The notes beneath the pieces are model-generated. The model was not told the origin of the DNA and made no database searches. It worked only from the letters and a program-made list of their open reading frames with translations. This document shows, piece after piece, positions 17,135 to 26,909 of a stretch of 64,000 bases of DNA. The stretch's first letter is position 1. Each line of letters begins with the position of its first letter. Origin of the DNA: Pleurocapsa sp. PCC 7327 (lineage in GTDB: Bacteria > Cyanobacteriota > Cyanobacteriia > Cyanobacteriales > Microcystaceae); NCBI RefSeq assembly GCF_000317025.1, contig NC_019689.1, positions 1,589,501 through 1,653,500 on the forward strand. Reading direction: 5' to 3'. The position numbers were made by a program, and so were the translations under genes.

Positions 17135-17233
17135 TATTGTTTTATTTCTATCCCTCCGATCGCAAAAACCGCTATAAAACTGGCGAAGTTAAACTCGGCA
17201 AAACCGTAAAAACAGAAACCGCGCGTTGCCGTT

Positions 17234-19378
17234 TTATGATTTGACGATCGCGCCGAAATCCGCCAAAACGCGAGCGTGATTGCGAAGCAACCCCAACAAA
17301 TTAAGCCGATTTTGCCTAATTTCTGGGTTTTCGTCCATCACCAACACGCTTTCGGGGCCGTCGAAAAAGTTGCTAACCGTCGGGGCAATTTTTGCCAAAG
17401 CATCGACTAGCAATTGATAATTGCGATCGGCTTGTGCGGCTTTGGTTTGCGGAACTAATTGGACTAGGGCATCGTAAAACGCTTGTTCCGAAGGCTTCTC
17501 AAATAATTCTGGACGCACGACTGCCGCCGGATCGAGTTGTTGCTTGTCCAAATCGCCTTTGACAGCTAGACGCGCGGAACGGTTGACGGTTTCGTAGATG
17601 GCATCGAGCAAACCATTTTGACGAATCGATTGGAGGAATTGAGCGCGATCGCGCACATCTAACAAATCTCTCAATGCCCTTTCCGTATACTCTGGATCGT
17701 CTTCTCCTAAGACTGCATTCACCAAATCATAATCGATCTTTAAGTCGTCTTCGAGTAACGTGTGGATGCGCTGAATAAAAAACGCTTGCAAAGGTGCGAG
17801 AGGAGATTTCTTATCGGGATGCGCCGTGACAAAATCGGCTGCACCTTGTTCGAGCAATTGTGCCAGATCGAGCGGCAACTGCGCGTGCCAAATAATATTG
17901 ATCGCTGCATTTGCCGCACGACGCAAGGCAAAGGGATCGGATGAACCCGTCGGGAGCATTCCCAAACCAAAAATACTCACTAGCGTATCGAGGCGATCGG
18001 CGATGCCAACCACCTGTCCAGTCAGGGATTCTGGCATTCTGTCTTCTGCGGTTCGCGGTAAATAATGCTCGAAAATTCCCTGGGCAACGCTTTCCGACTC
18101 CCCGCTGACGAGGGCATATTTTTGTCCCATAATCCCTTGCAATTCCGGGAATTCGTAGACCATTTGCGTCACTAGATCCGCTTTACACAGGGTAGCCGTA
18201 CTTTCAATCTCGCTGCGCTGTTGCGGGGTGAGATCTAGCTGTTCGGCAATCTGCTGGGCAATTTCGATAATTCGGTCTACTTTGTCGCGCATCGTGCCCA
18301 ACTCGTCCTGGAAGGTGACGTTGGCGAGTTCGGGTAAGTAGCTTTCGAGCGGTTCGTCGCAATCAGCTTGATAGAAAAACTGCGCGTCGGCTAATCTAGC
18401 TCGAATCACTCGTTCGTTTCCCGCCGCAATAATCTCGGATTTGGCTGGGTCGCCGTTGGAGATGGTAATAAAATTGGGCAGAAGAGAGTTATTGGGATTG
18501 TTTGAAGCAACTGGGAAATAACGCTGATGAGCGACCATAACTGTCGAAATCACTTCGGCAGGCAGATTTAAAAATTCAGCGTCAAATTTCCCGACTACGG
18601 CGGTGGGATACTCTACCAGATTGGTCACTTCGTTTAATAAATCGCTTGGGATATATGCCTTACCGCCTATCTGCTGCGCGGCAGTTTCGACTTGCTGCTG
18701 AATTTTACTGCGACGGACGGCTGGATCGACTTCGACATAAGCAGAACGCAAGCATTTTGGGTAATCTGAAGCTTGAAGAATGGTAACGGGTTCGGGGTGT
18801 AAGATGCGGTGTCCTTGGGAGACGCGATCGCTTTTGATAACCGTCGAACCGTTTGTTAATTCGATCGGTAAAATCTCTTTATCCAATAAAGCTACCAGCC
18901 AGCGAATCGGTCTGGGAAAGCGCAAATCGCCATCGCCCCAGCGCATAAAACGCCTTCCTTCCAAGCTTGTAATCCATTGAGGTGCGAGTTCTTGTAAAAT
19001 TTCGGCGGTTGTCCGTCCGGGAATTTTTTTCTGTACGAAGACAAAATCTCCCTTGTCGGTTGGTTTGACGAAGAGGTCTTTTACGTCCACCCCTTGTTTG
19101 TTGGCAAAGCCTTCGGCGGCTTTGGTCGGTTTTCCATCCTTAAAAGCGGCTGTTGCGGGAGGTCCTTTGATTTCTTCTTCGCGATCGCCTTGTTTGGTTG
19201 GAAGTCCTTTAATCAATATTGCCAGACGGCGAGGAGTTCCGTAAAGCGCGATCTCCTCTGAGTTTAAAAATTGCTCCTCTAGCTTTTTGGGAATTCTCTC
19301 CTGCCACTGCTCTATCGCTGTATCGACAAAATCTGCTGGTAATTCTTCAACTCCGACTTCCAATAAAAAATCAGGCAT
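17234..19378 (-). CDS. glyS: Glycyl-tRNA synthetase beta subunit
   Basis: 714 residues, normal for the beta chain of the alpha2beta2 bacterial enzyme, which charges tRNA-Gly with glycine. Starts [15 protein letters not shown] and includes [43 protein letters not shown] and, near the C terminus, [23 protein letters not shown], all typical. The alpha subunit (glyQ) is not in the window, which is common in cyanobacteria where the two genes are separate. Confidence 0.96.
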   Translation of the reverse strand: MPDFLLEVGVEELPADFVDTAIEQWQERIPKKLEEQFLNSEEIALYGTPRRLAILIKGLPTKQGDREEEIKGPPATAAFKDGKPTKAAEGFANKQGVDVKDLFVKPTDKGDFVFVQKKIPGRTTAEILQELAPQWITSLEGRRFMRWGDGDLRFPRPIRWLVALLDKEILPIELTNGSTVIKSDRVSQGHRILHPEPVTILQASDYPKCLRSAYVEVDPAVRRSKIQQQVETAAQQIGGKAYIPSDLLNEVTNLVEYPTAVVGKFDAEFLNLPAEVISTVMVAHQRYFPVASNNPNNSLLPNFITISNGDPAKSEIIAAGNERVIRARLADAQFFYQADCDEPLESYLPELANVTFQDELGTMRDKVDRIIEIAQQIAEQLDLTPQQRSEIESTATLCKADLVTQMVYEFPELQGIMGQKYALVSGESESVAQGIFEHYLPRTAEDRMPESLTGQVVGIADRLDTLVSIFGLGMLPTGSSDPFALRRAANAAINIIWHAQLPLDLAQLLEQGAADFVTAHPDKKSPLAPLQAFFIQRIHTLLEDDLKIDYDLVNAVLGEDDPEYTERALRDLLDVRDRAQFLQSIRQNGLLDAIYETVNRSARLAVKGDLDKQQLDPAAVVRPELFEKPSEQAFYDALVQLVPQTKAAQADRNYQLLVDALAKIAPTVSNFFDGPESVLVMDENPEIRQNRLNLLGLLRNHARVLADFGAIVKS

Positions 19379-19617
19379 AGGTTATTTCTATAATCTTGCT
19401 TTGAGGTTACACTCTCTTATATCAACAAATCCCTACAATCTAGCGTTGGTAAGGTTCGATACAAGACTTTTCGAGACTCGGACAGGTACAATAAAAGTAA
19501 CATAACCCAATCGTTTATTGATTTGTCGGGTACGCGATCGCTCTCTTGCCATTCTCTCGGCGCGAGCGAACTCGATGTGTTTCCGTCCACTTTATTGCAA
19601 TCCTCCCGCTCTAGTTC

Positions 19618-19866
19618 ATGCTTCAAGATCCCCAAACCATCCGCTACTATCAAAAACTCACCGATTCCATGGTGGATTTGTGGAACCGAGGTTATCGCTA
19701 TGACGAAATCCGCCTATATTTGGAGGGTTACTTTGCTTGTCTGCGCCATACAAACGTTCTCGAACCCTATCAAATTCATCGACTAGAAGAGGATGCTTTT
19801 CGATATTTTTACGACCCCTCGAACTTCGAGCTACCGCTTCCCGAACCAGAAACCGATTATTATTAG
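19618..19866 (+). CDS. Small conserved cyanobacterial protein (possibly DUF6761)
   Basis: 82 residues, mostly helical and soluble: TIRYYQKLTDSMVDLWNRGY, then EIRLYLEGYFACLRHTNVLEPY and RLEEDAFRYFYDPSNF. The even spread of aromatic and charged residues looks like a real folded protein. The DUF name is from memory and uncertain. It is convergent with the glutaredoxin gene (37 bases apart). Confidence 0.65.
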   Translation: MLQDPQTIRYYQKLTDSMVDLWNRGYRYDEIRLYLEGYFACLRHTNVLEPYQIHRLEEDAFRYFYDPSNFELPLPEPETDYY

Positions 19867-19903
19867 GGTAGGCAGAGAAAGCCCACCCCAAAGGCTGGTT
19901 TTC

Positions 19904-20227
19904 TTAGGAAGCTAAAGCGACCTCAACCATTTGTTGCAATTCGCCACTTTGATAAAGCTCGATCGCGATATCCGAGCCGCCAATAAACTCCCCATTGATA
20001 TAAATTTGGGGAATGGTCGGCCAATTAGAATACTCTTTGATGCCTTGACGAAGATCGGCATCTTGCAAAACATCTACAGTTTCGTAGGGAACGCCCAAGA
20101 CGTTGAGAATCTGCACGACGTTGTTAGAAAAGCCACATTGAGGCATCAATTTCGAGCCTTTCATAAACACGACGATTTTGTGGCTATTGACGATTTGTTC
20201 GATCCGCTCTTTGAGTTCTGGTGTCAT
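19904..20227 (-). CDS. grxD: Monothiol glutaredoxin, Grx4/GrxD type
   Basis: 107 residues. The CGFS active site begins at Cys31 ([15 protein letters not shown]), followed by [19 protein letters not shown], the glutathione and partner binding region. CGFS glutaredoxins carry a bridging 2Fe-2S cluster and pass it on, often together with BolA. The BolA gene lies 112 bases upstream on the same strand, supporting that role. Confidence 0.93.
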   Translation of the reverse strand: MTPELKERIEQIVNSHKIVVFMKGSKLMPQCGFSNNVVQILNVLGVPYETVDVLQDADLRQGIKEYSNWPTIPQIYINGEFIGGSDIAIELYQSGELQQMVEVALAS

Positions 20228-20339
20228 AGACCGTAATAGAGTTTTCTGCTCAAAAGACTACAAACAGACGACGAGACAAAAATGATTGCTTTAGGAGAAC
20301 TAGGAGATTTTTGTCAAGCAATACTCCTTAAATTTTAAC

Positions 20340-20600
20340 TCAGACGGGTTGACCCTCAGCTTGCCATGCTTGGGGAGTGTAAGTTTTTAAAGCGAGCGCG
20401 TGAATTGCCTCTGATGCCATTGCTTCTTGCAAGGCGCTATAGACTAGCTGATGCTGTTTGACGCGCGTTTTGCCTTCAAACTCGGCAGACACGACTACCG
20501 CTTCCAAATGGTCGCCGCCGCCAGTCAAATCTCTAACAAATACCTGAGCGCCGGGCAATTTAGCCTGAATCATTTCTTCAACTTGTTTAAGACTAACCAT
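20340..20600 (-). CDS. BolA family protein
   Basis: 86 residues, full length. [27 protein letters not shown] and [16 protein letters not shown] match the family; the His in the second motif is a candidate cluster ligand. BolA proteins form 2Fe-2S heterodimers with CGFS glutaredoxins. The neighbouring grxD gene is the probable partner. Confidence 0.93.
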   Translation of the reverse strand: MVSLKQVEEMIQAKLPGAQVFVRDLTGGGDHLEAVVVSAEFEGKTRVKQHQLVYSALQEAMASEAIHALALKTYTPQAWQAEGQPV

Positions 20601-20674
20601 CTTAATTTCGACACAACAACTTAATTTAGTTTATTTGACTTAACTAATACTATCGAGGATAAATCAACAGTATT

Positions 20675-21298
20675 TTAATTCCTTTGTGGATTACCTGGTA
20701 GGGGATTGTCTTGCTGGGGACTGCCTTGTTGTGGTTTAGGCGCGGTACGGGTTGAGGGGGAGAAGGGCGATTCGACAAACCCCAGTTCGTAAAGTTGTTG
20801 GTAAGCTTTCTTCCCCAAGTCGCTAGTCGGATTTTGAGAACGGATGACTTGTATTAGGAGGGGAACGGAGAGTTCTGGTTGATTTTGCGCCCGATGAACC
20901 AGGGCAAGCTGATAGGTGGCTTCGTCGCGCATTTGTCCGCTTTTGAGGGCGCTACTTCTTTGCGCTTCGTAAACTTGGCTATCAATTCCCGAAAAACTAT
21001 TAGCGAGCTGTAAATGAAAATTAGACAATTGATTAAAAATTTTCCGAGCTTGTTGTAGCTTGTTGACTGCTACCTCGTATTGCTCCGAGCCGATGGCTTG
21101 ATTGGCTTCATTCATTAAGCGCTGTGCGCCTTGAAAACTGAGGAGACTATTTGGCTGAGCTAAAGGACGAAGATCGCCTTGACCTTGTTCTGTCTGCTGA
21201 GGGGGAACTTGAGCCTGGATAGGCACTGCAATTGCCAAAGCTACGATCGAAGAAAAAGCGAGCGAACTGCTACAGCTAAGAAAATGTGTATTTACCAT
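20675..21298 (-). CDS. Exported helical-repeat (TPR-like) protein of unknown function
   Basis: 207 residues. A signal peptide of about 30 residues ends near IQAQ. The middle is helical with a TPR-like pattern (LMNEANQAIGSEQYEVAVNKLQQARKI, then ATYQLALVHRAQNQPELSVPLL). The C terminus is a Pro/Gln/Asn-rich tail (about 25 residues). I do not recognise the family. The next gene downstream encodes another envelope-type protein ending in a coiled coil. Confidence 0.65.
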   Translation of the reverse strand: MVNTHFLSCSSSLAFSSIVALAIAVPIQAQVPPQQTEQGQGDLRPLAQPNSLLSFQGAQRLMNEANQAIGSEQYEVAVNKLQQARKIFNQLSNFHLQLANSFSGIDSQVYEAQRSSALKSGQMRDEATYQLALVHRAQNQPELSVPLLIQVIRSQNPTSDLGKKAYQQLYELGFVESPFSPSTRTAPKPQQGSPQQDNPLPGNPQRN

Positions 21299-21452
21299 GA
21301 CATGACTCTACTACTAGCTCGTGCGAGCAACTCAAGTTTTTTGCTTGAGGTATATTAGCATCTGTCTATACCGTGTTAGCAGTTTTAGGCGCGATCGCTT
21401 GTTGCCAATCTTTTTTCTTCGCTCTTGCGATCGCAAGTCAAGGTTGTGTTTA

Positions 21453-22520
21453 TCATAACTGCTCTCGCATTTTTTGGTACTCTTGTAGCTGTTGTTCGAG
21501 CTGTTGTTGATACAATTGTTGCAGTTTTCGCTGTCGTTCGAGCTGTTGCTCGATCTGTTTCTCTTGCTGCTCCTTTCGTTGCTTCATTTGTTCTAGTAAC
21601 TTCTGCCTTTGCCGCTCTTGTTCTTCAAGAAATTTTTCCCGATACAGTCTTTGGCGTTCTTGTTGTTGTTCGTATTGTTTTTGCGCCTGTTCGTTAACCT
21701 TTTGTTGGATTTCTGTTTTGAGAGCGGGGAGCGATTTTAGATCGTTGCCCAAAAAAGTGCTGGTTTTGAGAAAATTATAGTTAAATTGCCGAGAAGTCAG
21801 GACACTTTCTCTAGGAAGCATGCGAAAACCATTATTGACATTAATTGCGCCGAAACTGTTGATGGTTTTAGCAACGTCGGCAACAGCAGGATTTACATTC
21901 ATCTGTTCTAGAGAAGCAGAGAGGTCGTTTTTCGGCATTAGGGCGAGTTCCGAATCGAGCATTGGCATACTTAGCTGTCTTATTGAGAGTACTTGACTTC
22001 CCAAAGGCTTGGGGAAAGCCGTTTGATTATTGGCATTAAAAAAGACCGAATCAGTCGGTCTTTTTTGAAGCTGCGATGATGACTCAAAAGCATAAATTCC
22101 CTTATCGATATCGGCGTATTTGACTTGGGGCAGTATAGGAACGCTAGCTGGCTGGCTGGTCGATTTAGTTCCCTCTAAGTTCAGTTGTCTAAATGCTTCA
22201 ATAAGAGAGCTTACTGATAAAGATTTTTGGGCTTCGTTGTCTTGGGAGCGATTAGAAGCATAAAAATTATCAATGATTAAATCCACCTGGTCAACTTGAG
22301 TAGTAAGATTGACGATTTCTTCTACCATCGATTCCCAAGTCTCCCGATCGCCTTCAAGAGAATTTTCAACTTTTAATAACGAGCCAAATAATAATGAACT
22401 CTTGAACCCAAAAGAGAGAGAGGCTCCTAAAGTTTGATAGCAAGGAAATATGAAGTAAGTTAATAAAGTTATTTTGATGAGAGATCTTGCTCGTTTGAGA
22501 GAATCCTGTTGGATAGACAT
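21453..22520 (-). CDS. Hypothetical protein with N-terminal hydrophobic segment and long C-terminal coiled coil
   Basis: 355 residues. Residues about 14-34 are hydrophobic (signal or anchor). The centre (about 40-250) is unrecognised. From about residue 260 to the end it is a Gln/Glu/Arg-rich heptad-like helix (EQQERQRLYREKFLEEQ and similar). The DNA for residues about 151-160 (QKRPTDSVFF) forms a perfect terminator-shaped hairpin, which is odd within a gene. The frame is otherwise open with normal codon use. No function can be given. Confidence 0.6.
   Translation of the reverse strand: MSIQQDSLKRARSLIKITLLTYFIFPCYQTLGASLSFGFKSSLLFGSLLKVENSLEGDRETWESMVEEIVNLTTQVDQVDLIIDNFYASNRSQDNEAQKSLSVSSLIEAFRQLNLEGTKSTSQPASVPILPQVKYADIDKGIYAFESSSQLQKRPTDSVFFNANNQTAFPKPLGSQVLSIRQLSMPMLDSELALMPKNDLSASLEQMNVNPAVADVAKTINSFGAINVNNGFRMLPRESVLTSRQFNYNFLKTSTFLGNDLKSLPALKTEIQQKVNEQAQKQYEQQQERQRLYREKFLEEQERQRQKLLEQMKQRKEQQEKQIEQQLERQRKLQQLYQQQLEQQLQEYQKMREQL
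22038..22066. terminator. Bidirectional intrinsic-terminator-like hairpin inside a coding region
   Basis: Arms AAAAAAGACCGA (22038-22049) and TCGGTCTTTTTT (22055-22066) are exact reverse complements around the loop ATCAG. The stem has a GC core and a T run follows on either strand, the classic Rho-independent shape. It lies about 450 bases into the 21453-22520 gene, so it could cut most transcripts short. Confidence 0.6.
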
Positions 22521-22627
22521 GGCAATTCGATCCGATTTTTGCTTTGAATCATATCAAAGCTAAATTAAAAATTAAAGTTCTATGCAAACAAGTTTACATA
22601 TTATAGGCTTTATTTAGCAGCTTTTTT

Positions 22628-23944
22628 CTAGCAGTTTAATATTCTAGCGACGATCGTGGCGATCCGACGCGAGGCTCCCGACTGACCGCGTACCATCAGC
22701 AGGCGATCGCGCATTCGCTCCAGCCTCTCTGGATTGTCTAAATAATCGAACACCAGCCGAGCTACCTCTGCCGCTTGCAATTCGCCCACTAATTCGGGCA
22801 CGATCTCTTCTTCCGCCCATTTATTAGGCCAAGCAAAGAGACGACCCCGTTTCAAAACGAGCCAATTAATTGCCTTGGCGAACGCAGATCCCAATAGGGG
22901 CAAATTCGCCAGCATCCCAGGAATTCCATCCCAACTGCGCATTGCATCTAGCTGTTGCGTCGGCAGCAGAACGAGCATGGGAATACCTAACGCGCCCAGT
23001 TCGGCGGTATTGGCTCCCACGGTGGTCAGAACTAGGCAGCACTGACAGAGAAAATCATGGGCGGGGAACTGAGTTATCAGCTCGATTGGCACCCCGGCAG
23101 AGGTTTTGAGAACTGGGTTTTCAGACGAGTCGGGAGAAGGCATTAGCAATTGGGCGCTAACGCCTCCTAGTTTGTTAAGGATGAGATTGCTGCTGGGATC
23201 GGCATAGGTGGCGAGTGTCGGTAAATCCAGCGTGGGAGCAACGGGAAGAATGAAGCGGGTTTGCGGGCGTTGGGCGGAGATCTGTTGCGCGATCGCCAGA
23301 CACAACGGCACTCCCTGAGAGAGTTTGGCTGCTTTAGAACCGGGAAGAAGACCGATGGTAAGGGGAGGGGGGGAGTGTGGGGAGTGGGGGACTCCGAAGA
23401 AATTTACTTCCGAGTTTAGACTTCCGGATTCTGCCTTCTGCCTTCTGCCTTCTACTACGTCTGCCATTAAATCGCCGACTACTGTCAATTTATGACGATA
23501 TTGGGGCGGAACTTGGGAAAGCATTGAAGGCTGTCTGACGCAGAAGCGATCGATCCAGCGATACCAACGCACCTCCCATTCGGCGTAGACGACGGTGCGA
23601 TAGCCCAGACGCTTGCCAATAATGGCTGCAAAAGCTTGGTCGCCGCCGAGGAAGATGACGGCTCCAGATTTTCGCCAATCCCAATTTTCGTGGGTTTTCC
23701 CCCACAGTAAAAAAGGAAAAAAATGCTCTGGCGGTTGGACGCGATCGACTTCAGGATAGCTGCGAACGAGCGCGGCTTCTTTTCCGGTGGCATTGGAACA
23801 GGGAGATAGCACCACCGATATTCTAAGTTGCGATCGCTCGTCGCCCAATTGCTCTCGTAGCGCCCTGACGACGGGACGCACCCAGGTGGCGATTTCTCCC
23901 GGTCCGTTGGAGAGAATGAGGATATCGACTGGCGAAATAGTCAT
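22628..23944 (-). CDS. LpxB-like glycosyltransferase (lipid-A-disaccharide synthase family)
   Basis: 438 residues. ILILSNGPGEIATWVRPVV at the N terminus, FLGGDQAF and VVYAEWE in the first half, and LTTVGANTAELGALGIPMLVLLP in the donor-binding half show a GT-B fold of the LpxB family. The substrate is not proven; cyanobacterial lipid A is poorly defined. Residues about 165-200 (RRQKAESGSLNSEV.. PHSPHSPPP) are low-complexity, encoded by intergenic-type repeat DNA, and interrupt the normal join before LTIGLLPGSKAAKL. The insert sits between the two half-domains, where a loop may tolerate it. Confidence 0.75.
   Translation of the reverse strand: MTISPVDILILSNGPGEIATWVRPVVRALREQLGDERSQLRISVVLSPCSNATGKEAALVRSYPEVDRVQPPEHFFPFLLWGKTHENWDWRKSGAVIFLGGDQAFAAIIGKRLGYRTVVYAEWEVRWYRWIDRFCVRQPSMLSQVPPQYRHKLTVVGDLMADVVEGRRQKAESGSLNSEVNFFGVPHSPHSPPPLTIGLLPGSKAAKLSQGVPLCLAIAQQISAQRPQTRFILPVAPTLDLPTLATYADPSSNLILNKLGGVSAQLLMPSPDSSENPVLKTSAGVPIELITQFPAHDFLCQCCLVLTTVGANTAELGALGIPMLVLLPTQQLDAMRSWDGIPGMLANLPLLGSAFAKAINWLVLKRGRLFAWPNKWAEEEIVPELVGELQAAEVARLVFDYLDNPERLERMRDRLLMVRGQSGASRRIATIVARILNC
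23362..23454. repeat. Intergenic-type repeat embedded in the LpxB-like gene
   Basis: The block contains a G-rich stretch of GGGAGTGTGGGGAGTGGG type (from about 23368) and three CTTCTGC units at 23428-23453. The same motif families fill non-coding gaps at 37405-37490, 40131-40190 and 60240-60295. Here it is in frame and translated. Confidence 0.7.
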
Positions 23945-23957
23945 CAGTTGCGATCGC

Positions 23958-26075
23958 CTAAAACGAAAAAGGAATTGATAAACCGACTCCTACCCCTAGC
24001 TCGTCTTGGTCGCGCACCCTCAGTTGATGCCAGCTAGAAGACCCAACGCAGTTTGTTAAATATAGCTCTAATTTGGGGCTATTGCCATTCTTATTTGGCT
24101 CAAGTCCGAGCAAAGCTGACGGATCCCACCTAATGCCAACAGACCAAGGAATGACATTTTTTCGTTCGTCGCCCAGGAAGGCATTGCCAGGATTGACAAA
24201 ATTAGCTCCGATTTCACCAATAAAACTAAAATCGCGGGAAAGCGGGAGCGAACCTCCTAGAGTAAAACCCGCAATTTCGGTGCCCAGTCGCTGGGCATAA
24301 CCCCAAACGGGAGTAAACCAAACGGCAGCGCCGCCATCGAACTGGTAGTGGAGGGGCAGTGAGAGGGTGACGAGATAGAGTTGACTTTCTGCGCCGCTGT
24401 CTCCTTGGAAAATTAGGGGAACCTCTTTTGATAAACCGAGATTGTCAAATTCATTGCGATCGTTGGCGCGGAAATTGGCGAACGGCTGATTGGTCAAGCC
24501 ATAGGTTCCGGCTAAACTCACCGTAAAAGGAGCGCCATCTGCCTGATTGAGCAGCCGAACTTTACCGCTAAATCCCTGTTCCGACTCATCTACCTCGCCA
24601 AAAACGTAATCCAGATACACGCCCACTTCTAAATCTTTGAGCAGACCATAACGCAACGAAGTGAGAATGCCCTGACTGCCTCCTTGTAAGTTGAACAAGA
24701 ATTTTCCGCTCGGCAAAGTTCCCCCATCGAAAAACCCCAATCCATCGGTAGTAATACGCGTATCGGCTTCCGGATTGGATTGTCCGAAACTGTCGGCATA
24801 GCGGCGGTTGGCACCGATGAAGTCGGGCATAAAGACGAGCGCCGCGCCCAAAGCCATCAAGTCTCGATCTGCGGTCAGGGAGAGAGAACCGACGCTGCCT
24901 TGGGCATTGGAGACAAAAACATCGAGACCGATGCGAGGATTAACCAGGTAGCGCAAGCCGACATTATAAGCTATGGCTTGGTCTGGTTTGCCAGACTCTC
25001 GGCTAATGCTGTTGTTGCCAGCGACGGGAATGAAGGCATCTCCCCAAAGAATTATCCGAGAACCGAAGCGATAGGAAACTGCTCCCGTAAAACCCAAAGT
25101 CGTGCCAAAAGAACCTGGGTCGTCGATTGGAGGACGACTGTAGAACATGGCGTTTTCCCCTGGGAAAAAAGCTAGCGTTGGGGAAATGGTAAAGCGCAGG
25201 CGATCGTCAATCGTAGCGGTAAAGGGAAACTGAAGACCGACGACTAAATCTTCGGTATCTCTCTTCTCGACGAGTCTGCTGTCTTGGAGAGAGGAAAAAA
25301 TAAAATCTCTATTGCCCCAAGAGAGGGAAAGAACGCCGCTTAGAGCTAGCGTACCGGATGAATTTTCCCAAAATTGTTGCTTGAGATCTAGCGACAATTC
25401 TTCGTCTGAATCTAGGATGGCAATAAAATCGCCCTGACGAGCTGGAGAAGCGCTATCTACCCTTTGGTATTCAAAGGTCAGTTCTGTGTTGTCGGTAATG
25501 CCCCAACTAAAACCAAGATTGGGATAGGCTCCAGTATCTGCGTCTAATAACCCACTCTTTACATACTCAGGAAGAAAGTAGAGGCGATTGCGAAAATTGA
25601 AGACGAACTCTCCTTGACTTAAATGCTCTGCTGTCGGTTGCATCGGCGAGATCCGAGTCAGAGGACTATCCGTTTCGCTTGCCCTAGGGGAGTCGTTTTC
25701 ACTAGATTCAACAGTCCTTTGTGGGAGAGACGGGAGATAATTCTGTGCGATGACATCGCCACTGGAATTAGCTAAAATGGGAAAAGTCTCAGGGAAGGGG
25801 GAGATGGCAAAAACGACCGATGGTTCTGGCTTAGCGGGAAAGGATGGACTCGGCGAGCTGGAAAAATCAGACCATTGAAAGGTTGCCCGAGCATCTGTTT
25901 TTCTCTTATCTAACCATTGGGAAATTGCGAGCGGTCTATCGTTGCGATCGCCCGTTTGGTTAGGAAAAGTCAAAGGCGCTACGGGAGTTGGTTGGGGACT
26001 GGCAACTGCTTCACTGCCAATCCCACCGACCACTGCGATCGCTAGATTGGAAAGAATAAGCGTTTTAGTTGGCAT
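23958..26075 (-). CDS. Predicted outer-membrane beta-barrel protein
   Basis: 705 residues. The signal peptide ends near AVAS (residue 26). A variable Ser/Pro-rich region (about 30-150) precedes a long part with alternating polar and hydrophobic residues and many strands ending in aromatic residues (for example FVFNFRNRLYFLPEYV, LTFEYQRV, LELYLTN). The last residues are VGLSIPFSF; a terminal Phe is the usual signal of outer-membrane barrels. I do not recognise a named family. It lies 13 bases upstream of the LpxB-like gene on the same strand, so both may serve the outer membrane. Confidence 0.65.
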   Translation of the reverse strand: MPTKTLILSNLAIAVVGGIGSEAVASPQPTPVAPLTFPNQTGDRNDRPLAISQWLDKRKTDARATFQWSDFSSSPSPSFPAKPEPSVVFAISPFPETFPILANSSGDVIAQNYLPSLPQRTVESSENDSPRASETDSPLTRISPMQPTAEHLSQGEFVFNFRNRLYFLPEYVKSGLLDADTGAYPNLGFSWGITDNTELTFEYQRVDSASPARQGDFIAILDSDEELSLDLKQQFWENSSGTLALSGVLSLSWGNRDFIFSSLQDSRLVEKRDTEDLVVGLQFPFTATIDDRLRFTISPTLAFFPGENAMFYSRPPIDDPGSFGTTLGFTGAVSYRFGSRIILWGDAFIPVAGNNSISRESGKPDQAIAYNVGLRYLVNPRIGLDVFVSNAQGSVGSLSLTADRDLMALGAALVFMPDFIGANRRYADSFGQSNPEADTRITTDGLGFFDGGTLPSGKFLFNLQGGSQGILTSLRYGLLKDLEVGVYLDYVFGEVDESEQGFSGKVRLLNQADGAPFTVSLAGTYGLTNQPFANFRANDRNEFDNLGLSKEVPLIFQGDSGAESQLYLVTLSLPLHYQFDGGAAVWFTPVWGYAQRLGTEIAGFTLGGSLPLSRDFSFIGEIGANFVNPGNAFLGDERKNVIPWSVGIRWDPSALLGLEPNKNGNSPKLELYLTNCVGSSSWHQLRVRDQDELGVGVGLSIPFSF

Positions 26076-26390
26076 TATCGAGCAAAGCTCTACTTTAGTT
26101 GTTAGATGTCGCCGCGTTGCGAACTGTTCCGCTCTTTATCGATAGGAACAATCCAAATTAGCAGCTATCTTAGAACATGAAACCACAAAAAAACGATCCC
26201 CCATGGCCCATGGATAAATGGGGAGACAATTAACTACTAACCAATGACCAATGACGAATTTTTTTAGGGACAAGGGAAAAGGGGAAGGGGGAAAAATGAA
26301 AATGTTCTTTGCCCTTTCCCCTTTCCCCCAATCCCAATGACCAATGACCAATGACTAATTCCCAATCCCCGAATCGCTTATCTGGCTTAT
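26076..26390. other. Repeat-filled gap between rpsF and the barrel gene
   Basis: Holds AATGACCA units (26239-26255 and 26335-26355), a purine-rich GGGAAAAGGGGAAGGGGG block (26274-26291) and a pyrimidine-rich counterpart (26311-26329), which could pair. An open 71-codon frame here is translated repeat and not a gene. Confidence 0.65.
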
Positions 26391-26735
26391 CTATACTTCG
26401 GCTTTATCTGCTTGTGCCGACTCGGAAGCTTTAGCAGCAGACTTTTTCTCTTCCAGTTTGATGGTCAAATAGCGAATTACTTCGTCGCTCAGGCGCATAG
26501 CTCTCTCTACAGGAGCCACTTGGGTTCCATCTCCTGTATAGTTCACTTGGACGTAAGTGCCATCTTGATGTTTTGCGATCGGATAGGCAAGTCGTCTTTT
26601 TCCCCAAATTTTAATCTGAACGTCTTCTGCTTTTTGCTCGATTAATAAATCTCGATATTTATTAACTACTTGCTGCACCTGCTCTTCTGTTAAGTCTGGA
26701 CGCAGGATATAAACTAATTCGTAACTGTGACTCAT
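26391..26735 (-). CDS. rpsF: 30S ribosomal protein S6
   Basis: 114 residues. [41 protein letters not shown] and [14 protein letters not shown] are typical S6. A strong ribosome site (AAGGAGA) lies 8 bases before the ATG. The C terminus is Lys/Ala/Glu-rich and ends ADKAEV. S6 is the substrate of RimK, encoded at 59301-60206; the terminal Glu found in some bacterial S6 proteins is here followed by Val, so whether it is modified needs data. Confidence 0.96.
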   Translation of the reverse strand: MSHSYELVYILRPDLTEEQVQQVVNKYRDLLIEQKAEDVQIKIWGKRRLAYPIAKHQDGTYVQVNYTGDGTQVAPVERAMRLSDEVIRYLTIKLEEKKSAAKASESAQADKAEV

Positions 26736-26909
26736 CCAATTAATCTCCTTATGGACATGATGGCTTCTTTGTCAATAGCTAGACAAAACCAGAGACTGTT
26801 TGATATCTAGCTTTAGGTAAAGAAGCAAGGGATTTCGATCGTATCATTTCTTTGCTGCTAATCGCCAGTCACCCAAATTTATCAATTACCTAACCCAATT
26901 TTCACAGCT

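Noticed and set aside
17062-17244. 60-codon frame across the right end of the IS5-type element
   Set aside because: It starts inside the transposase region in another frame and runs out at the glyS stop. I tried joining the flanks across the element through the TA duplication; no frame stays open on the left side, so no interrupted gene is supported.
24780-25175. 131-codon frame opposite the outer-membrane barrel gene
   Set aside because: A mirror frame of a real gene with no signal of its own.
26136-26351. 71-codon frame rich in FPLSLKKF-like text
   Set aside because: Pure translation of intergenic repeats.
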